Source of the DNA: Succinivibrio sp.
Lineage (GTDB): Bacteria; Pseudomonadota; Gammaproteobacteria; Enterobacterales; Succinivibrionaceae
DNA: 8,209 nucleotides
Direction: 5' to 3'
NCBI GenBank assembly: GCA_017959135.1
Contig: JAGDBH010000046.1
Location: forward strand, 1 to 8,209
The position numbers and the translations under genes were made by a program. Below the pieces are notes generated by a model. The model was not told the origin of the DNA, made no database searches, and worked only from the letters and a program-made list of their open reading frames with translations. Shown in pieces: positions 1 to 7,900 of this stretch; within the stretch, counting starts at the first letter, position 1; each line of letters opens with the position of its first letter.

Positions 1-101
1 TGTTCATTATTATGCTGATACTGCTTGGATTTGGTATTTACGGATTAAAGAAGAAAGATGATCCTACCAAAGAAACCTTAAACAGACTTATCAAACCTTA
101 G
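1..101 (+). CDS. C-terminal end of an unidentified membrane protein (5' truncated by the window)
   Basis: The frame starting at base 3 is open for 32 codons and stops at TAG (99-101). The visible residues begin with a hydrophobic stretch (FIIMLILLGFGIYGL), followed at once by KKKDD and a short polar tail ending LIKP. This is the pattern of a last transmembrane helix with a positively charged cytoplasmic C-terminus. Nothing more specific can be recognised, because the rest of the gene lies outside the window. It converges on the minus-strand gene ending at 179, with a hairpin between them. It could be a multi-pass membrane protein or a C-terminally anchored surface protein like the convergent neighbour. 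The frame and stop are clear; the function is unknown. Confidence 0.6.
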   Translation, partial: FIIMLILLGFGIYGLKKKDDPTKETLNRLIKP

Positions 102-115
102 ACAGAACAATGCAT

Positions 116-145
116 ACTCTCTGAGACATACAGTTCTCAGAGAGT
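116..145. terminator. Perfect 11-bp inverted repeat between convergent genes, probable bidirectional terminator
   Basis: ACTCTCTGAGA (116-126) and its exact reverse complement TCTCAGAGAGT (135-145) flank an 8-nt loop. The hairpin lies 14 nt after the plus-strand stop and 33 nt beyond the minus-strand stop. Neither side has a good U-tract: the plus strand continues ctatcttg and the minus strand atgcattg. It may therefore terminate weakly or act as a 3'-end stabilising hairpin for both transcripts. Confidence 0.55.
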
Positions 146-178
146 CTATCTTGAAATCAATTCACTACCTACTAAAGA

Positions 179-2791
179 TTAACCGAATCTACCTGAACCA
201 GTTTTTCTTATCAGAACAACTGAGAATCCAAGTAACACCATACAGCCTAGAATACTTAGAATGTATCGCCACATTGGAAGAGGCTTAGTTGCATTGCTGT
301 ATGTATTAATAAAATCACCGATGTAGCATCCGCGAGGAGAACAGTTTACAGTTCTTCCCATTTCACCCTGTGTATACCAGATATGCTTAGGGAATTTTGT
401 ATAGGCATTGTACTTTGAGAGCATACCGTTGGCCTGTCTTACGAAATTATTCATAAAATCAAGCAAGGCCTTTGGATCAGAGGAATAGCGTTTTATATCA
501 TTGTATGAAATACCTGGCTCAAAGTTTACAACTCCGTCAGGAACAAATAGGGATCCATCAAACTTTATGGTATCCAGAAGAGAGCCATTCTTATCGGCAT
601 CAATACAGATAACAGATTTACTTGAAATTGAAGCCTTTTCTTTAACAATAAAGGTCTGAGAACCACCGTCAGTCAGATCAAGCTGACCACCACGGTTCAA
701 ATCCAGAATCTCAACAACCGAAGGCTTAGCTCCCACCTTAGGATGAATAAATACTGAAGAATCCTTTATGTAAAGCCGGTTAACATTAATAGAACCTTCA
801 ATATCACTCATACCGCCGTAACTCAGAAGGTTAATGGTCTTGCCGGTAATACTTCCTGCAATCTGAATGTGAGATTTGCTATCAGAAACAAGATTATCTG
901 AAGAAAATTCCTTAACTTTGTTTTTCTTCTTGATACCAAGATTGATATTGGTTGAAAGTTTCTTAACCAATGAAGGAATATCAGGATTCTCTCCATATAC
1001 TGAATCAAACTGAAGCCTTCCTGCTAACAGTTTTGCATCATATGGCTTTGAATATAGAGACTTTTCATCTGGCGATACATAGTAATTCCAGTTGGAAACA
1101 ATATCACCAACAACTCTTGCCTTATCAGTAAAATTGATATCCTTAACATGAGCTGTATCATCAATGTATATAGAATATTTCTTTCCGGTAACCTTACCTG
1201 AAATAGTGAGAGATGATACAAGAGGTCCTCTGATTATATTAGGAGCATTGTAGGATTCCGCCTGGTCCTTAGTTAAGTTTCTTCTGGTATAGTCGTAAGT
1301 ACGAACTCTTCTATAGGAGCCACGATATTCTTTAAGATCAGACAGAACATTGGAACCAAAATCAAAGCTTAAAGCAATACCATCCTTTCCATTGGCCTCC
1401 ACTTCACCACTGATATCAATACTATTGTCACGTCCGTATGTTACAGCGATACCGGTTGAAGAATCACCATTTTCAACAACAGAGGTAGTCTTAGGAATTA
1501 AGAGTGTATTTCTTGAACCGTCAATTCTGATACCAATACTGCCGAAACCTTTGCTTGCAATAATTGCAGACTGGATTACATCATTATAGCTTCCATATAT
1601 GTGAGTACCTGTTGATAAAGGAATGATAGAAGCCTTATCCTGACTGAATGGTCTGACCTCACCGTTTGATGCGGTAAATGGTCTGGTAATTTTATAATCG
1701 CCCCTATGCTCAGGAGTACCGGAATTATAAATTGATGTTCCAAAGAAATCTTTTACGTTGATGTTGTAACCGATATCCTTAAACAGCTCCATCTCTGCCT
1801 GATTATAAAAACCATAATTAATAAACGAGGAGCCCGACAAAATACTGTTTCTTAAATTAAGTTTAGGCACACCGCTCTTTGTAAAGTGAATGCTAAATCT
1901 GCCTGTTTTCTCAAAGTCCTCACGAGTCTTTGCTCTTTTTCCAAGAGACAGCAGGTTTTCTGTGTTTACACCAACAAATTTAAAGTGACAGGATGAATAG
2001 GAATCATAATCACAGGTCTTCTGGATATCAGAAAACTTTACCTTGTCAGTTACAAAATTATTATTGCTGATTATATGATAGTCAAAGGTGGAAAGCGGAT
2101 TTCTGAAACCTTCCTGATTATGGTTTGAATAAACTCCAATCAGAGAGGCAAAAGTCAAAAAAAGCTTGTGTGACAGAGATTCTTTGATTCCATTTTCTGG
2201 AATCAGCTTGATTCTGTTTTTTGAGCTGAATAAACCAATATCCTTATTGTAGTTAATCTCAACAAGACCATAGTCATCTTGATTATTTATAACACAGAGA
2301 TTCTTGAGTTTTGATTCAAAATACCCCATGCCTGAGCACAGATTTGAAGCATCATAACGATGATCAAAGGCTCTGGATGATCTATCAGGATCGGTACTTG
2401 CTACAAATGGTACATTAAAAGGCTTAGTATCCGGAACGTAATTTCTAAAGAGGAAAGTTAAAATGGATGATGCGTTTATCCATGTATATTTTGAAGATGA
2501 AAACTCCAGTTCTCCTATTTGAGAAGGAACATCTACCCCTCTAGCTCTTCTTGAAAATAAATCTCTGATTTCACTTTCGTCAGTTACAACATAAGGTTTA
2601 AACAGAGAATTTCTGCTCGTAAAAATCTTATCTGACTCTTTTAGGTCAGTGAAAAGTCTGTGTATATCGTGATGGTAATAATGACCAGAGAATTGGTCGA
2701 AATTTTTTGAAGAGTCAGTACTAGCTAAGGCCTGATGCTGGCACATCAGACCTGATAAAACTATTGCAATTACAGTTTTAACATCAAACAC
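179..2791 (-). CDS. Exported autotransporter-passenger-like protein with a C-terminal membrane anchor and no beta-barrel
   Basis: This is an 870-residue exported protein. The GTG start (2791-2789) precedes a signal peptide: Lys5, a hydrophobic core at 6-17, and probable cleavage after Ala-Leu-Ala (21-23). Residues 24-320 form a polar N-terminal domain with cysteines at 152, 166, 260 and 268. Residues 323-356 (FINYGFYNQAEMEL, KDIGYNI, DFFGTSIYNSG) and 395-493 (GTHIYGSYND, GIRIDGSRNTL, SFDFGSN, EYRGSY) resemble the linker and start of the right-handed beta-helix in metalloprotease-like autotransporters of anaerobes. Weaker strand-rich sequence continues to about 760. Those relatives, as I recall them, end in an outer-membrane barrel. 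Here the end is a Cys817/Cys822 pair, a hydrophobic helix (about 841-860) and the tail RKTGSGRFG, suggesting inner-membrane anchoring or a sorting signal. No HExxH zinc motif is present. The gene lies 8 nt after the transpeptidase gene, probably in one operon. The export, anchor and passenger-like region are well supported; the activity is unknown. Confidence 0.75.
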   Translation of the reverse strand: MFDVKTVIAIVLSGLMCQHQALASTDSSKNFDQFSGHYYHHDIHRLFTDLKESDKIFTSRNSLFKPYVVTDESEIRDLFSRRARGVDVPSQIGELEFSSSKYTWINASSILTFLFRNYVPDTKPFNVPFVASTDPDRSSRAFDHRYDASNLCSGMGYFESKLKNLCVINNQDDYGLVEINYNKDIGLFSSKNRIKLIPENGIKESLSHKLFLTFASLIGVYSNHNQEGFRNPLSTFDYHIISNNNFVTDKVKFSDIQKTCDYDSYSSCHFKFVGVNTENLLSLGKRAKTREDFEKTGRFSIHFTKSGVPKLNLRNSILSGSSFINYGFYNQAEMELFKDIGYNINVKDFFGTSIYNSGTPEHRGDYKITRPFTASNGEVRPFSQDKASIIPLSTGTHIYGSYNDVIQSAIIASKGFGSIGIRIDGSRNTLLIPKTTSVVENGDSSTGIAVTYGRDNSIDISGEVEANGKDGIALSFDFGSNVLSDLKEYRGSYRRVRTYDYTRRNLTKDQAESYNAPNIIRGPLVSSLTISGKVTGKKYSIYIDDTAHVKDINFTDKARVVGDIVSNWNYYVSPDEKSLYSKPYDAKLLAGRLQFDSVYGENPDIPSLVKKLSTNINLGIKKKNKVKEFSSDNLVSDSKSHIQIAGSITGKTINLLSYGGMSDIEGSINVNRLYIKDSSVFIHPKVGAKPSVVEILDLNRGGQLDLTDGGSQTFIVKEKASISSKSVICIDADKNGSLLDTIKFDGSLFVPDGVVNFEPGISYNDIKRYSSDPKALLDFMNNFVRQANGMLSKYNAYTKFPKHIWYTQGEMGRTVNCSPRGCYIGDFINTYSNATKPLPMWRYILSILGCMVLLGFSVVLIRKTGSGRFG

Positions 2792-2802
2792 TTAAATCTC
2801 TA
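2792..2802 (-). promoter_or_regulatory. Ribosome binding site overlapping the upstream stop codon; supports the GTG start
   Basis: On the minus strand, the transpeptidase stop TAG (2802-2800) runs into AGAGA (2801-2797), which sits 5 nt before the GTG at 2791. The Shine-Dalgarno match is modest but well spaced. The signal peptide begins right after this GTG, so this start is preferred over the internal Met16. The overlap of stop codon and ribosome binding site suggests translational coupling. Confidence 0.55.
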
Positions 2803-3714
2803 AAATTCAACTGGATTTAGCAAAACAGGTCTGCCGGTTCTTTCATGAAGAGCTCTCTGCAGAATATCCTGATCAATACGAGGATCCTTAAAGAATTCTA
2901 GTTGAGACTTTGTAAATGAGAAAGGAACATTTGCATCAAAATTGTCAAATTCAGACTGACTTCTCGATAATGGCTGGTGAACCTCAATATAAAGATCACC
3001 ATTTGGCTCTTCTGCAATCTTGATTGGCTCGTTAATAAACTGAACTCTGGTACCTACAGCAACCTTGTGGAATAACTCCTCGTTATCCTCGTTACGTAAA
3101 CGAACACAACCGTGACTTACACGCAGACCAATACCGAAATCAGCATTTGTACCATGAATAGCGTAAAGCTTGCCTACATACATTGCATACAGGCCCATTG
3201 GGTTATCTGGACCAGCTGGCACTACAGGAGGCAGATATTCACCTTCAGCAGCATATTCAGCACGCATTGCAGCTGTTGGAGTCCAGGTTGGACCTGCTTT
3301 TTTTCGCTCAACCTTTGTAGTCCAGGCTAAAGGAGTGCCTTTGCCGATCTGACCGATACCGATAGGATAAACTTCTACTCTGCCCTTGTTGTAATAGTAC
3401 AGACGCATTTCGGCAGAATTAACAATAATGCCCTCATGAACTGTATCAGGAAGGATCAGTTTTGTTGGAACAACAAGATTCAGACCTTTCAGAGGAACAA
3501 TAGGATCAACCTCAGGATTGGCCTCAATCATATTGGAAAGACCTAAATGATACTCAGCAGCAACATATTCAAGGGTAGTAATTCCGTTAGGATCAATCTG
3601 ATAGATTTTCTCCTCACCTACTACTCGGTTACCATTAAGATTGTATACGTTGGTTGCATTTGCAGCTGTAACAGTGGAAAAAAGAGCTAAAGCTAAAGCT
3701 AATTTCTTAAACAT
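2800..3714 (-). CDS. L,D-transpeptidase of the YkuD family (ErfK/YbiS-like)
   Basis: This periplasmic enzyme of 304 residues is of the family that uses a catalytic cysteine to cut tetrapeptide stems of peptidoglycan and form 3-3 crosslinks or attach Braun-type lipoprotein. The signal peptide is 1-20 (Lys3-Lys4, hydrophobic core, cleavage Ala-Asn-Ala). A LysM-like peptidoglycan-binding segment lies at about 36-87. The YkuD catalytic domain spans about 94-228, with the signature HGTN (187-190) and SHGCVR (200-205). Cys203 is the predicted nucleophile. The E. coli members ErfK, YbiS, YcfS and YnhG are about 305-335 residues, so the length is normal. The C-terminal 75 residues extend beyond the catalytic fold, as in those homologues. 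The start is supported by a GAGA ribosome binding site 5 nt upstream. The family is certain. Whether it anchors a lipoprotein or makes 3-3 crosslinks cannot be told from sequence alone, so no symbol is given. Confidence 0.95.
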   Translation of the reverse strand: MFKKLALALALFSTVTAANATNVYNLNGNRVVGEEKIYQIDPNGITTLEYVAAEYHLGLSNMIEANPEVDPIVPLKGLNLVVPTKLILPDTVHEGIIVNSAEMRLYYYNKGRVEVYPIGIGQIGKGTPLAWTTKVERKKAGPTWTPTAAMRAEYAAEGEYLPPVVPAGPDNPMGLYAMYVGKLYAIHGTNADFGIGLRVSHGCVRLRNEDNEELFHKVAVGTRVQFINEPIKIAEEPNGDLYIEVHQPLSRSQSEFDNFDANVPFSFTKSQLEFFKDPRIDQDILQRALHERTGRPVLLNPVEF

Positions 3715-3731
3715 GATTGTCTCATTATTAA

Positions 3732-3758
3732 TCAGTTTTAAAAATTTACTAAAACTGA
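3732..3758. repeat. Inverted repeat in the 5' leader of the L,D-transpeptidase gene
   Basis: TCAGTTTTA (3732-3740) is matched by its exact reverse complement TAAAACTGA (3750-3758) across a 9-nt AT-rich centre. It lies between the start codon at 3714 and the candidate -10 box, covering the expected transcription start near 3757. It could be a regulator's operator or a 5'-end RNA hairpin. The repeat is seen directly; its function is inference. Confidence 0.5.
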
Positions 3759-3763
3759 ATTAA

Positions 3764-3793
3764 ATTATCGCCAGTAAAATAACGCAATGTTAA
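3764..3793 (-). promoter_or_regulatory. Candidate sigma70 promoter for the L,D-transpeptidase operon
   Basis: Read on the minus strand, TTAACA (3793-3788, 5 of 6 matches to the -35 consensus) and GATAAT (3769-3764, 5 of 6 to the -10) are separated by 18 bp. The predicted transcription start is about 43 nt before the ATG. It is the best promoter-like pair seen upstream of the two-gene unit. Confidence 0.5.
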
Positions 3794-3882
3794 AAACGGT
3801 TTGGCACTATATATACTCGGTACCGCGATGCAATTTTAACACAGATCAAACTTTCGGACTATTGTTAGATTATTCGAAAAAA

Positions 3883-3911
3883 TATGTTTCTTTAAAAAAA
3901 TTGTATATAAT
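3883..3911 (+). promoter_or_regulatory. Candidate promoter for the small membrane protein gene
   Basis: A perfect TATAAT occurs at 3906-3911. The corresponding -35 position (3883-3888, TATGTT) is weak, and the surroundings are very AT-rich, so a chance match is possible. If real, transcription would start near 3918, downstream of the ATG at 3787 and upstream of the starts at 3970 and 3985. Confidence 0.3.
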
Positions 3912-3984
3912 CTACCCGGAATTTATAACGATATTCATTAATAAATATTACAGGGAAGCTTTTTACAAATTGTCTAAAACAGGA

Positions 3985-4152
3985 ATGATTGTTGAATTTG
4001 TGGTTCTGGCAATATGGTTCTGGGCCTTTCTATGGGCTTACTCCCACTATAACTACAAAGTTAACCCAAAAACAAAATTCAAAAAGACATTCTACAGAGA
4101 TCTGCTTTTGGCAATTACCCTGCTGCTACCTGTTATTCTTATTCTTTTCTAG
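3985..4152 (+). CDS. Small hypothetical two-helix membrane protein
   Basis: From the ATG at 3985 the product is 55 residues. It has a first aromatic hydrophobic helix (about 3-19, VEFVVLAIWFWAFLWAY), a basic loop at 20-38 with five lysines and an arginine, and a second helix to the C-terminus (39-55, rich in Leu and Ile). By the positive-inside rule, the loop would face the cytoplasm and both ends the periplasm. The frame stays open back to an ATG at 3787 (121 residues). That longer start has no ribosome binding site, sits on the opposite-strand transpeptidase promoter, and would add 66 residues that read like translated AT-rich spacer. A TTG at 3970 with AGGGAAG 11 nt upstream is another possible start; the AGGA next to the ATG at 3985 is too close to be ideal. 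I do not recognise the family. The coding status is likely but unproven. Confidence 0.45.
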   Translation: MIVEFVVLAIWFWAFLWAYSHYNYKVNPKTKFKKTFYRDLLLAITLLLPVILILF

Positions 4153-4347
4153 CACTAGTCTTTCACCATAATAGAACACCTTTCTTATATACAAAGTAGC
4201 AAATCACAGCCTCAAAACAGCCTTTCCCATAAACTTAATTTGAATTTTTTTCTAGGGCATACGTCAAAATCCGGCATAAATGTGGCAAAATATATGATTA
4301 TTTTTAATTTGAACAGATTTTAAATTTTAACTTGGAGCACTTAGTCC

Positions 4348-6945
4348 ATGGCTGACAATAAAGTTGCCTACAATCCTCAGGAAATTGAGCCTGAAGTACA
4401 GAAATACTGGGAAGATCATCAGACTTTCCACGCAACAGAAGATAAAAACAAAGAGAAATACTACTGCCTTGTTATGTTCCCTTATCCATCAGGCAGATTA
4501 CATTTAGGTCATGTTAGAAACTATGCTCTAGGTGACGTTATTGCAAGATTTAACCGCTTATTAGGTAAAAACGTTCTTGCACCTATCGGCTGGGACGCAT
4601 TCGGTCTTCCTGCAGAAAATGCTGCTATCAAAAACAACAAGCAGCCAGGTGACTGGACCTATGAAAACATTTCTTACATGAAGGGTCAGTTAAAGTCACT
4701 GGGTCTTTCATATGACTGGGCTCGTGAAGTTGCAACCTGCAGACCTGAATACTACAAGTGGGAGCAGAAGTTCTTCGGTGAGCTTTACAAGAAAGGTCTT
4801 GTATACAAGAAGGTTTCTTCAGTTAACTGGTGTCCAGTTGACAACACCGTTCTTGCTAACGAACAGGTTGAAGACGGCTGCTGCTGGAGATGCGGTGCTA
4901 AGGTAGAGATTAAGGAAATTCCTCAGTGGTACCTGAAGATCACTGCATATGCAGAAGAGCTTTTAAATGATTTAGATAAGCTTGATGGATGGCCAGAGCG
5001 TGTTCGCACCATGCAGAAGAACTGGATCGGCCGTTCTGAAGGTCTGAATATCACTTTCAAGGTTGACGGCAGTGATGATACCTTTACTGTATATACCACC
5101 CGTCCAGATACCTTCATGGGTATTACCTATATTTCAATTTCTGCTAACCACCCACTGGTTAAGAAGTGCTGTGAAACCAATCCAGAGCTTGAAGCTTTCT
5201 GTCAGGAATGCCGCACTCAGAAATTTGCAGAAGCAGATCTTGCCACCATGGAAAAGAAAGGCATGGCAACAGGTCTGTATGCTATTCATCCTATTACAGG
5301 AAGAAAGGTACCTATCTATGTTGCTAACTTCGTTATCATGGATTACGGTACTGGTGCTGTTATGTCTGTACCAGGTCACGATCAGCGTGATTATGAGTTC
5401 GCTAAGAAATACGGTATTGAGATTATCCCTGTAATCAAAGAGTCAAAGGAATCAGGAGATCCTGATCTGTCAGAGCACGCTTTCGTTGAACACGGTATTG
5501 CCTGCCACTCTGGTGAATTTGACGGCATGAACTTTGAAGAGGCATTCAAGGCAATTGCTGACAAGCTAGAGAGCATGGGCTGTGCAGAACGCAAGGTTAA
5601 CTACAGACTGCGTGACTGGGGTATTTCACGTCAGCGTTACTGGGGTGCACCTATTCCAATGCTGACCATTGATGAGACTGGTGAAGTTGTTCCTGAGAAG
5701 GATGAGAATCTGCCAGTTGAACTGCCATATGACGTAAAGATTAACGGTGTAATTTCTCCTCTGAAGACTGATGAGAAATGGTACAAGACTACCTATGAAG
5801 GAAAGAGTGCTACTCGTGAAACCGATACCTTCGATACCTTCATGGAATCATCATGGTACTTTGCAAGATACTGTTCACCACGTGATGAAAAGGAAATGTT
5901 CGACAAGGATGCAGCTAACTACTGGCTGCCAGTTGATCAGTACATCGGTGGTATTGAGCACGCTGTTCTACATCTGCTGTACTCACGCTTCTTCTTCAAG
6001 CTTCTAAGAGATGCAGGTATGGTTAAGTATGACGAGCCATTCAAGCGCCTGCTATGTCAGGGTATGGTTCTGGCTGACGCATACTACTATCTGGATGATA
6101 AGGGTGTTAAGAACTGGGTAAATCCTCTTGATGCATTCCCTACCCGCGATGAAAAGGGTAATATCATCTCTGCAGTTGACAAGGAAGGTCACCAGCTGCA
6201 CCACGAAGGCATGATTAAGATGTCTAAGTCAAAGGCTAACGGTATCGATCCTGAGTACATGGTTAAGATGTACGGTGCTGATACAGTTCGTCTGTTCATG
6301 CTGTTCGCTTCTCCTGCAGAACTGACTCTTGAGTGGAGACAGTCAGGTGTTGAAGGTTCACAGAGATTCCTGCGTAAGCTATGGTCACAGGTACAGGATC
6401 TTGTTAATGCAGGTGCTAAGCCAGCACTTGATAAGAGCAAGCTGACCCCTGAACTGAAGAAGCTAAGACATGAACTTCACGTTACAATTGAGAAGGTTAC
6501 CGATGATATCGGCCGCAGACAGACCTTCAATACTGCAATCGCTGCTATCATGGAGTTACTGAACCTTGCTAACAAGTGCACAGGAACAGATGAAGCTTCT
6601 CTTGCAGTTCGTTATGAAGTATATAATAACGTTATTATCATGCTTTACCCAATCGTTCCTCATATCTGCTTCAAGTTATGGTCAATGCTTGGCAATACTA
6701 CCGAGATCGATACTGAGACCTGGCCTGTTGCTGACAAGGATGCTCTGAAAGAGGACGAGATTACTGTTGTTGTTCAGATCAACGGTAAGGTTCGTGCAAA
6801 GATCAGCATCAATCCTAATGAGGATGAAGAGTCTGTTATTGCAAAGGCAAAAGCAGCTCCAGAAACTCAGAAATTTACTGAGGGTAAAGAAATCAAGAAG
6901 ACTATCTACGTTAAGGGTAGATTAGTTAATATTGTTGCTGTCTAA
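4348..6945 (+). CDS. leuS: Leucyl-tRNA synthetase
   Basis: This cytoplasmic class Ia aminoacyl-tRNA synthetase charges tRNA-Leu with leucine using ATP. It is 865 residues (E. coli 860) and complete. The Rossmann catalytic core carries the HIGH-type motif HLGH (52-55) and KMSKS (624-628). A zinc-type cysteine cluster lies at 162-182 (WCPVDN, then CCWRCG). The CP1 editing domain (about 225-415), which hydrolyses mischarged tRNA, has TTRPDTF (from 250) and [11 protein letters not shown] with the conserved aspartate at about 345. WRQSGVEG and the anticodon-binding helices follow, then the bacterial C-terminal domain ending in [12 protein letters not shown] at 4334-4337 lies 10 nt before the ATG and supports the start. 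No convincing promoter pair or leucine leader peptide was found in 4153-4347. It is followed after 18 nt by lptE, the usual gammaproteobacterial order. All the key residues checked are present. Confidence 0.99.
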   Translation: MADNKVAYNPQEIEPEVQKYWEDHQTFHATEDKNKEKYYCLVMFPYPSGRLHLGHVRNYALGDVIARFNRLLGKNVLAPIGWDAFGLPAENAAIKNNKQPGDWTYENISYMKGQLKSLGLSYDWAREVATCRPEYYKWEQKFFGELYKKGLVYKKVSSVNWCPVDNTVLANEQVEDGCCWRCGAKVEIKEIPQWYLKITAYAEELLNDLDKLDGWPERVRTMQKNWIGRSEGLNITFKVDGSDDTFTVYTTRPDTFMGITYISISANHPLVKKCCETNPELEAFCQECRTQKFAEADLATMEKKGMATGLYAIHPITGRKVPIYVANFVIMDYGTGAVMSVPGHDQRDYEFAKKYGIEIIPVIKESKESGDPDLSEHAFVEHGIACHSGEFDGMNFEEAFKAIADKLESMGCAERKVNYRLRDWGISRQRYWGAPIPMLTIDETGEVVPEKDENLPVELPYDVKINGVISPLKTDEKWYKTTYEGKSATRETDTFDTFMESSWYFARYCSPRDEKEMFDKDAANYWLPVDQYIGGIEHAVLHLLYSRFFFKLLRDAGMVKYDEPFKRLLCQGMVLADAYYYLDDKGVKNWVNPLDAFPTRDEKGNIISAVDKEGHQLHHEGMIKMSKSKANGIDPEYMVKMYGADTVRLFMLFASPAELTLEWRQSGVEGSQRFLRKLWSQVQDLVNAGAKPALDKSKLTPELKKLRHELHVTIEKVTDDIGRRQTFNTAIAAIMELLNLANKCTGTDEASLAVRYEVYNNVIIMLYPIVPHICFKLWSMLGNTTEIDTETWPVADKDALKEDEITVVVQINGKVRAKISINPNEDEESVIAKAKAAPETQKFTEGKEIKKTIYVKGRLVNIVAV

Positions 6946-6963
6946 CAACTAAGGAAGTAATAG

Positions 6964-7776
6964 ATGAGATTTAAGGTCTTTGCTGTTGGAGTAATGCTAT
7001 TGGGTCTTAGTGCCTGTGGTTTTCATATTCCTAATCAAAACAGACTTGGATCGAGTCTTACTGAAATAGATGTTACAGGAGCATATCACAACCAGTTCTA
7101 CAAGATGGTTGTGCAGAAACTTCAGGTTAGAGGTGTAAAAGTAAACTATCAGGGAACAGCTAATCGTGACTTTAAGGGCCGCGATAATGTTCCTACTCTT
7201 GAAATTGCAGCTCCTCAGGTAAGTTTACCAATCGTATCTATTAATGCTTTTGGTTCAGCAAAGGAATACAACATGGTGGTTACAACCTCCGCCATTCTGA
7301 AAGTTCCTAACCATAGTAAGCCAATTATTATCAGAAACGGTATCAGCAGACTTACTCTGAATAAAGGTGATAACTCTCTTGCAAGTGCCAATGAGAGAAG
7401 AATCCTGCTAGAGGAAAGTCTTGACGAGCTGTCTGACCAGATGATCAGAAGAATCAACTATCTGGGCAAACAGTCTGATCCTGATTCATCAAAAGCAACT
7501 CCAGCTCAGCTGGTTCTTGCAAGAGATGAGGATAACAACGAGGTTTACATTGATAATTCTCCTTCCATGACACTGCTTGATGCTCTTAAGGCCCAGCAGG
7601 CTCAGGAAGTAATTGATTCAGATTCCGTTGCTCTATCAGAGCTTAATAATGGTCTTAGAGTTCTGAATCCAGAGAAGAAATATGAACTGCCAAAGACCAA
7701 GATTAAGATGGTAAATGAGGCTCCTGATGATTTAACCGAGGAAGGATTCATCAAAAAGGGATCTTCTTCAAAATAA
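6964..7776 (+). CDS. lptE: LPS-assembly lipoprotein LptE, with a long C-terminal extension
   Basis: LptE is the outer-membrane lipoprotein that plugs the LptD barrel and helps insert lipopolysaccharide into the outer leaflet. The signal peptide ends in a lipobox, Leu-Ser-Ala-Cys18, followed by GFHIP, close to the CGWHLR or CGFHL start typical of LptE. The core (about 19-167) has the family pattern: an ITEIDV-like first strand, KEYNMVVTTSAIL (E. coli AEYQMIMTVNATV), and a final helix with LASANERR and SLDELSDQMIRRI. The total is 270 residues against 193 in E. coli. The excess is a tail from about 168 to 270, largely acidic and polar, with several Asp/Glu runs and a Ser-rich end. AGGAAG (6952-6957) lies 6 nt before the ATG. 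The position between leuS and holA matches the conserved operon. The identity is strong despite modest sequence similarity. Confidence 0.92.
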   Translation: MRFKVFAVGVMLLGLSACGFHIPNQNRLGSSLTEIDVTGAYHNQFYKMVVQKLQVRGVKVNYQGTANRDFKGRDNVPTLEIAAPQVSLPIVSINAFGSAKEYNMVVTTSAILKVPNHSKPIIIRNGISRLTLNKGDNSLASANERRILLEESLDELSDQMIRRINYLGKQSDPDSSKATPAQLVLARDEDNNEVYIDNSPSMTLLDALKAQQAQEVIDSDSVALSELNNGLRVLNPEKKYELPKTKIKMVNEAPDDLTEEGFIKKGSSSK

Positions 7777-7803
7777 GAGCTTTCACTTTTTCAGATCTTT
7801 TCG

Positions 7804-7832
7804 AAAGTCAGCTTAATGCTGACTTTTGTTTT
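7804..7832 (+). terminator. Probable intrinsic terminator after lptE
   Basis: AAAGTCAGC (7804-7812) and GCTGACTTT (7818-7826) form a perfect 9-bp stem with a 5-nt loop. It begins 27 nt after the lptE stop and runs into the T-rich stretch TTTTGTTTTC. It would end or attenuate the leuS-lptE transcript before holA. Confidence 0.75.
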
Positions 7833-7841
7833 CAAAGTTTC

Positions 7842-7850
7842 TGCTAAAAT
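7842..7850 (+). promoter_or_regulatory. Candidate extended -10 promoter for holA
   Basis: TGCTAAAAT matches the extended -10 form TGn followed by TAAAAT (5 of 6 to TATAAT). No good -35 is spaced correctly, which extended -10 promoters tolerate. Transcription would start near 7857, about 44 nt before the holA ATG and just past the terminator hairpin. Confidence 0.45.
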
Positions 7851-7900
7851 CTCCTCTAAACGAAGAGTCAGTTAATCAGGATTATTTCAACGGATTAGAT

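Noticed and set aside
2740..2791. Lipoprotein signal in the 870-residue protein (Cys17 after Gly-Leu-Met)
   Set aside because: Position -1 is Met rather than Gly, Ala or Ser, and an Ala-Leu-Ala cleavage site follows, so a standard signal peptide fits better.
3112..3352. Plus-strand open frames opposite the L,D-transpeptidase catalytic region
   Set aside because: They are antisense to a conserved enzyme domain, and their translations have no protein-like features.
3787..3984. Upstream extension of the small membrane protein to an ATG at 3787 (121 residues in total)
   Set aside because: No ribosome binding site; the ATG overlaps the -35 of the opposite-strand promoter; the extra residues look like translated AT-rich spacer; and the best -10 box on this strand lies downstream of it.
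4153..4347. Leucine leader peptide or attenuator before leuS
   Set aside because: No short frame rich in leucine codons with a ribosome binding site and no terminator/antiterminator pair were found. The best promoter-like match (GTCAAA 4263-4268, CAAAAT 4286-4291) is too weak to list.
4712..6748. Several 60-123 codon open frames inside leuS on both strands
   Set aside because: They lie wholly within a complete leuS frame with all its catalytic motifs, and their translations show no recognisable domain or signal.
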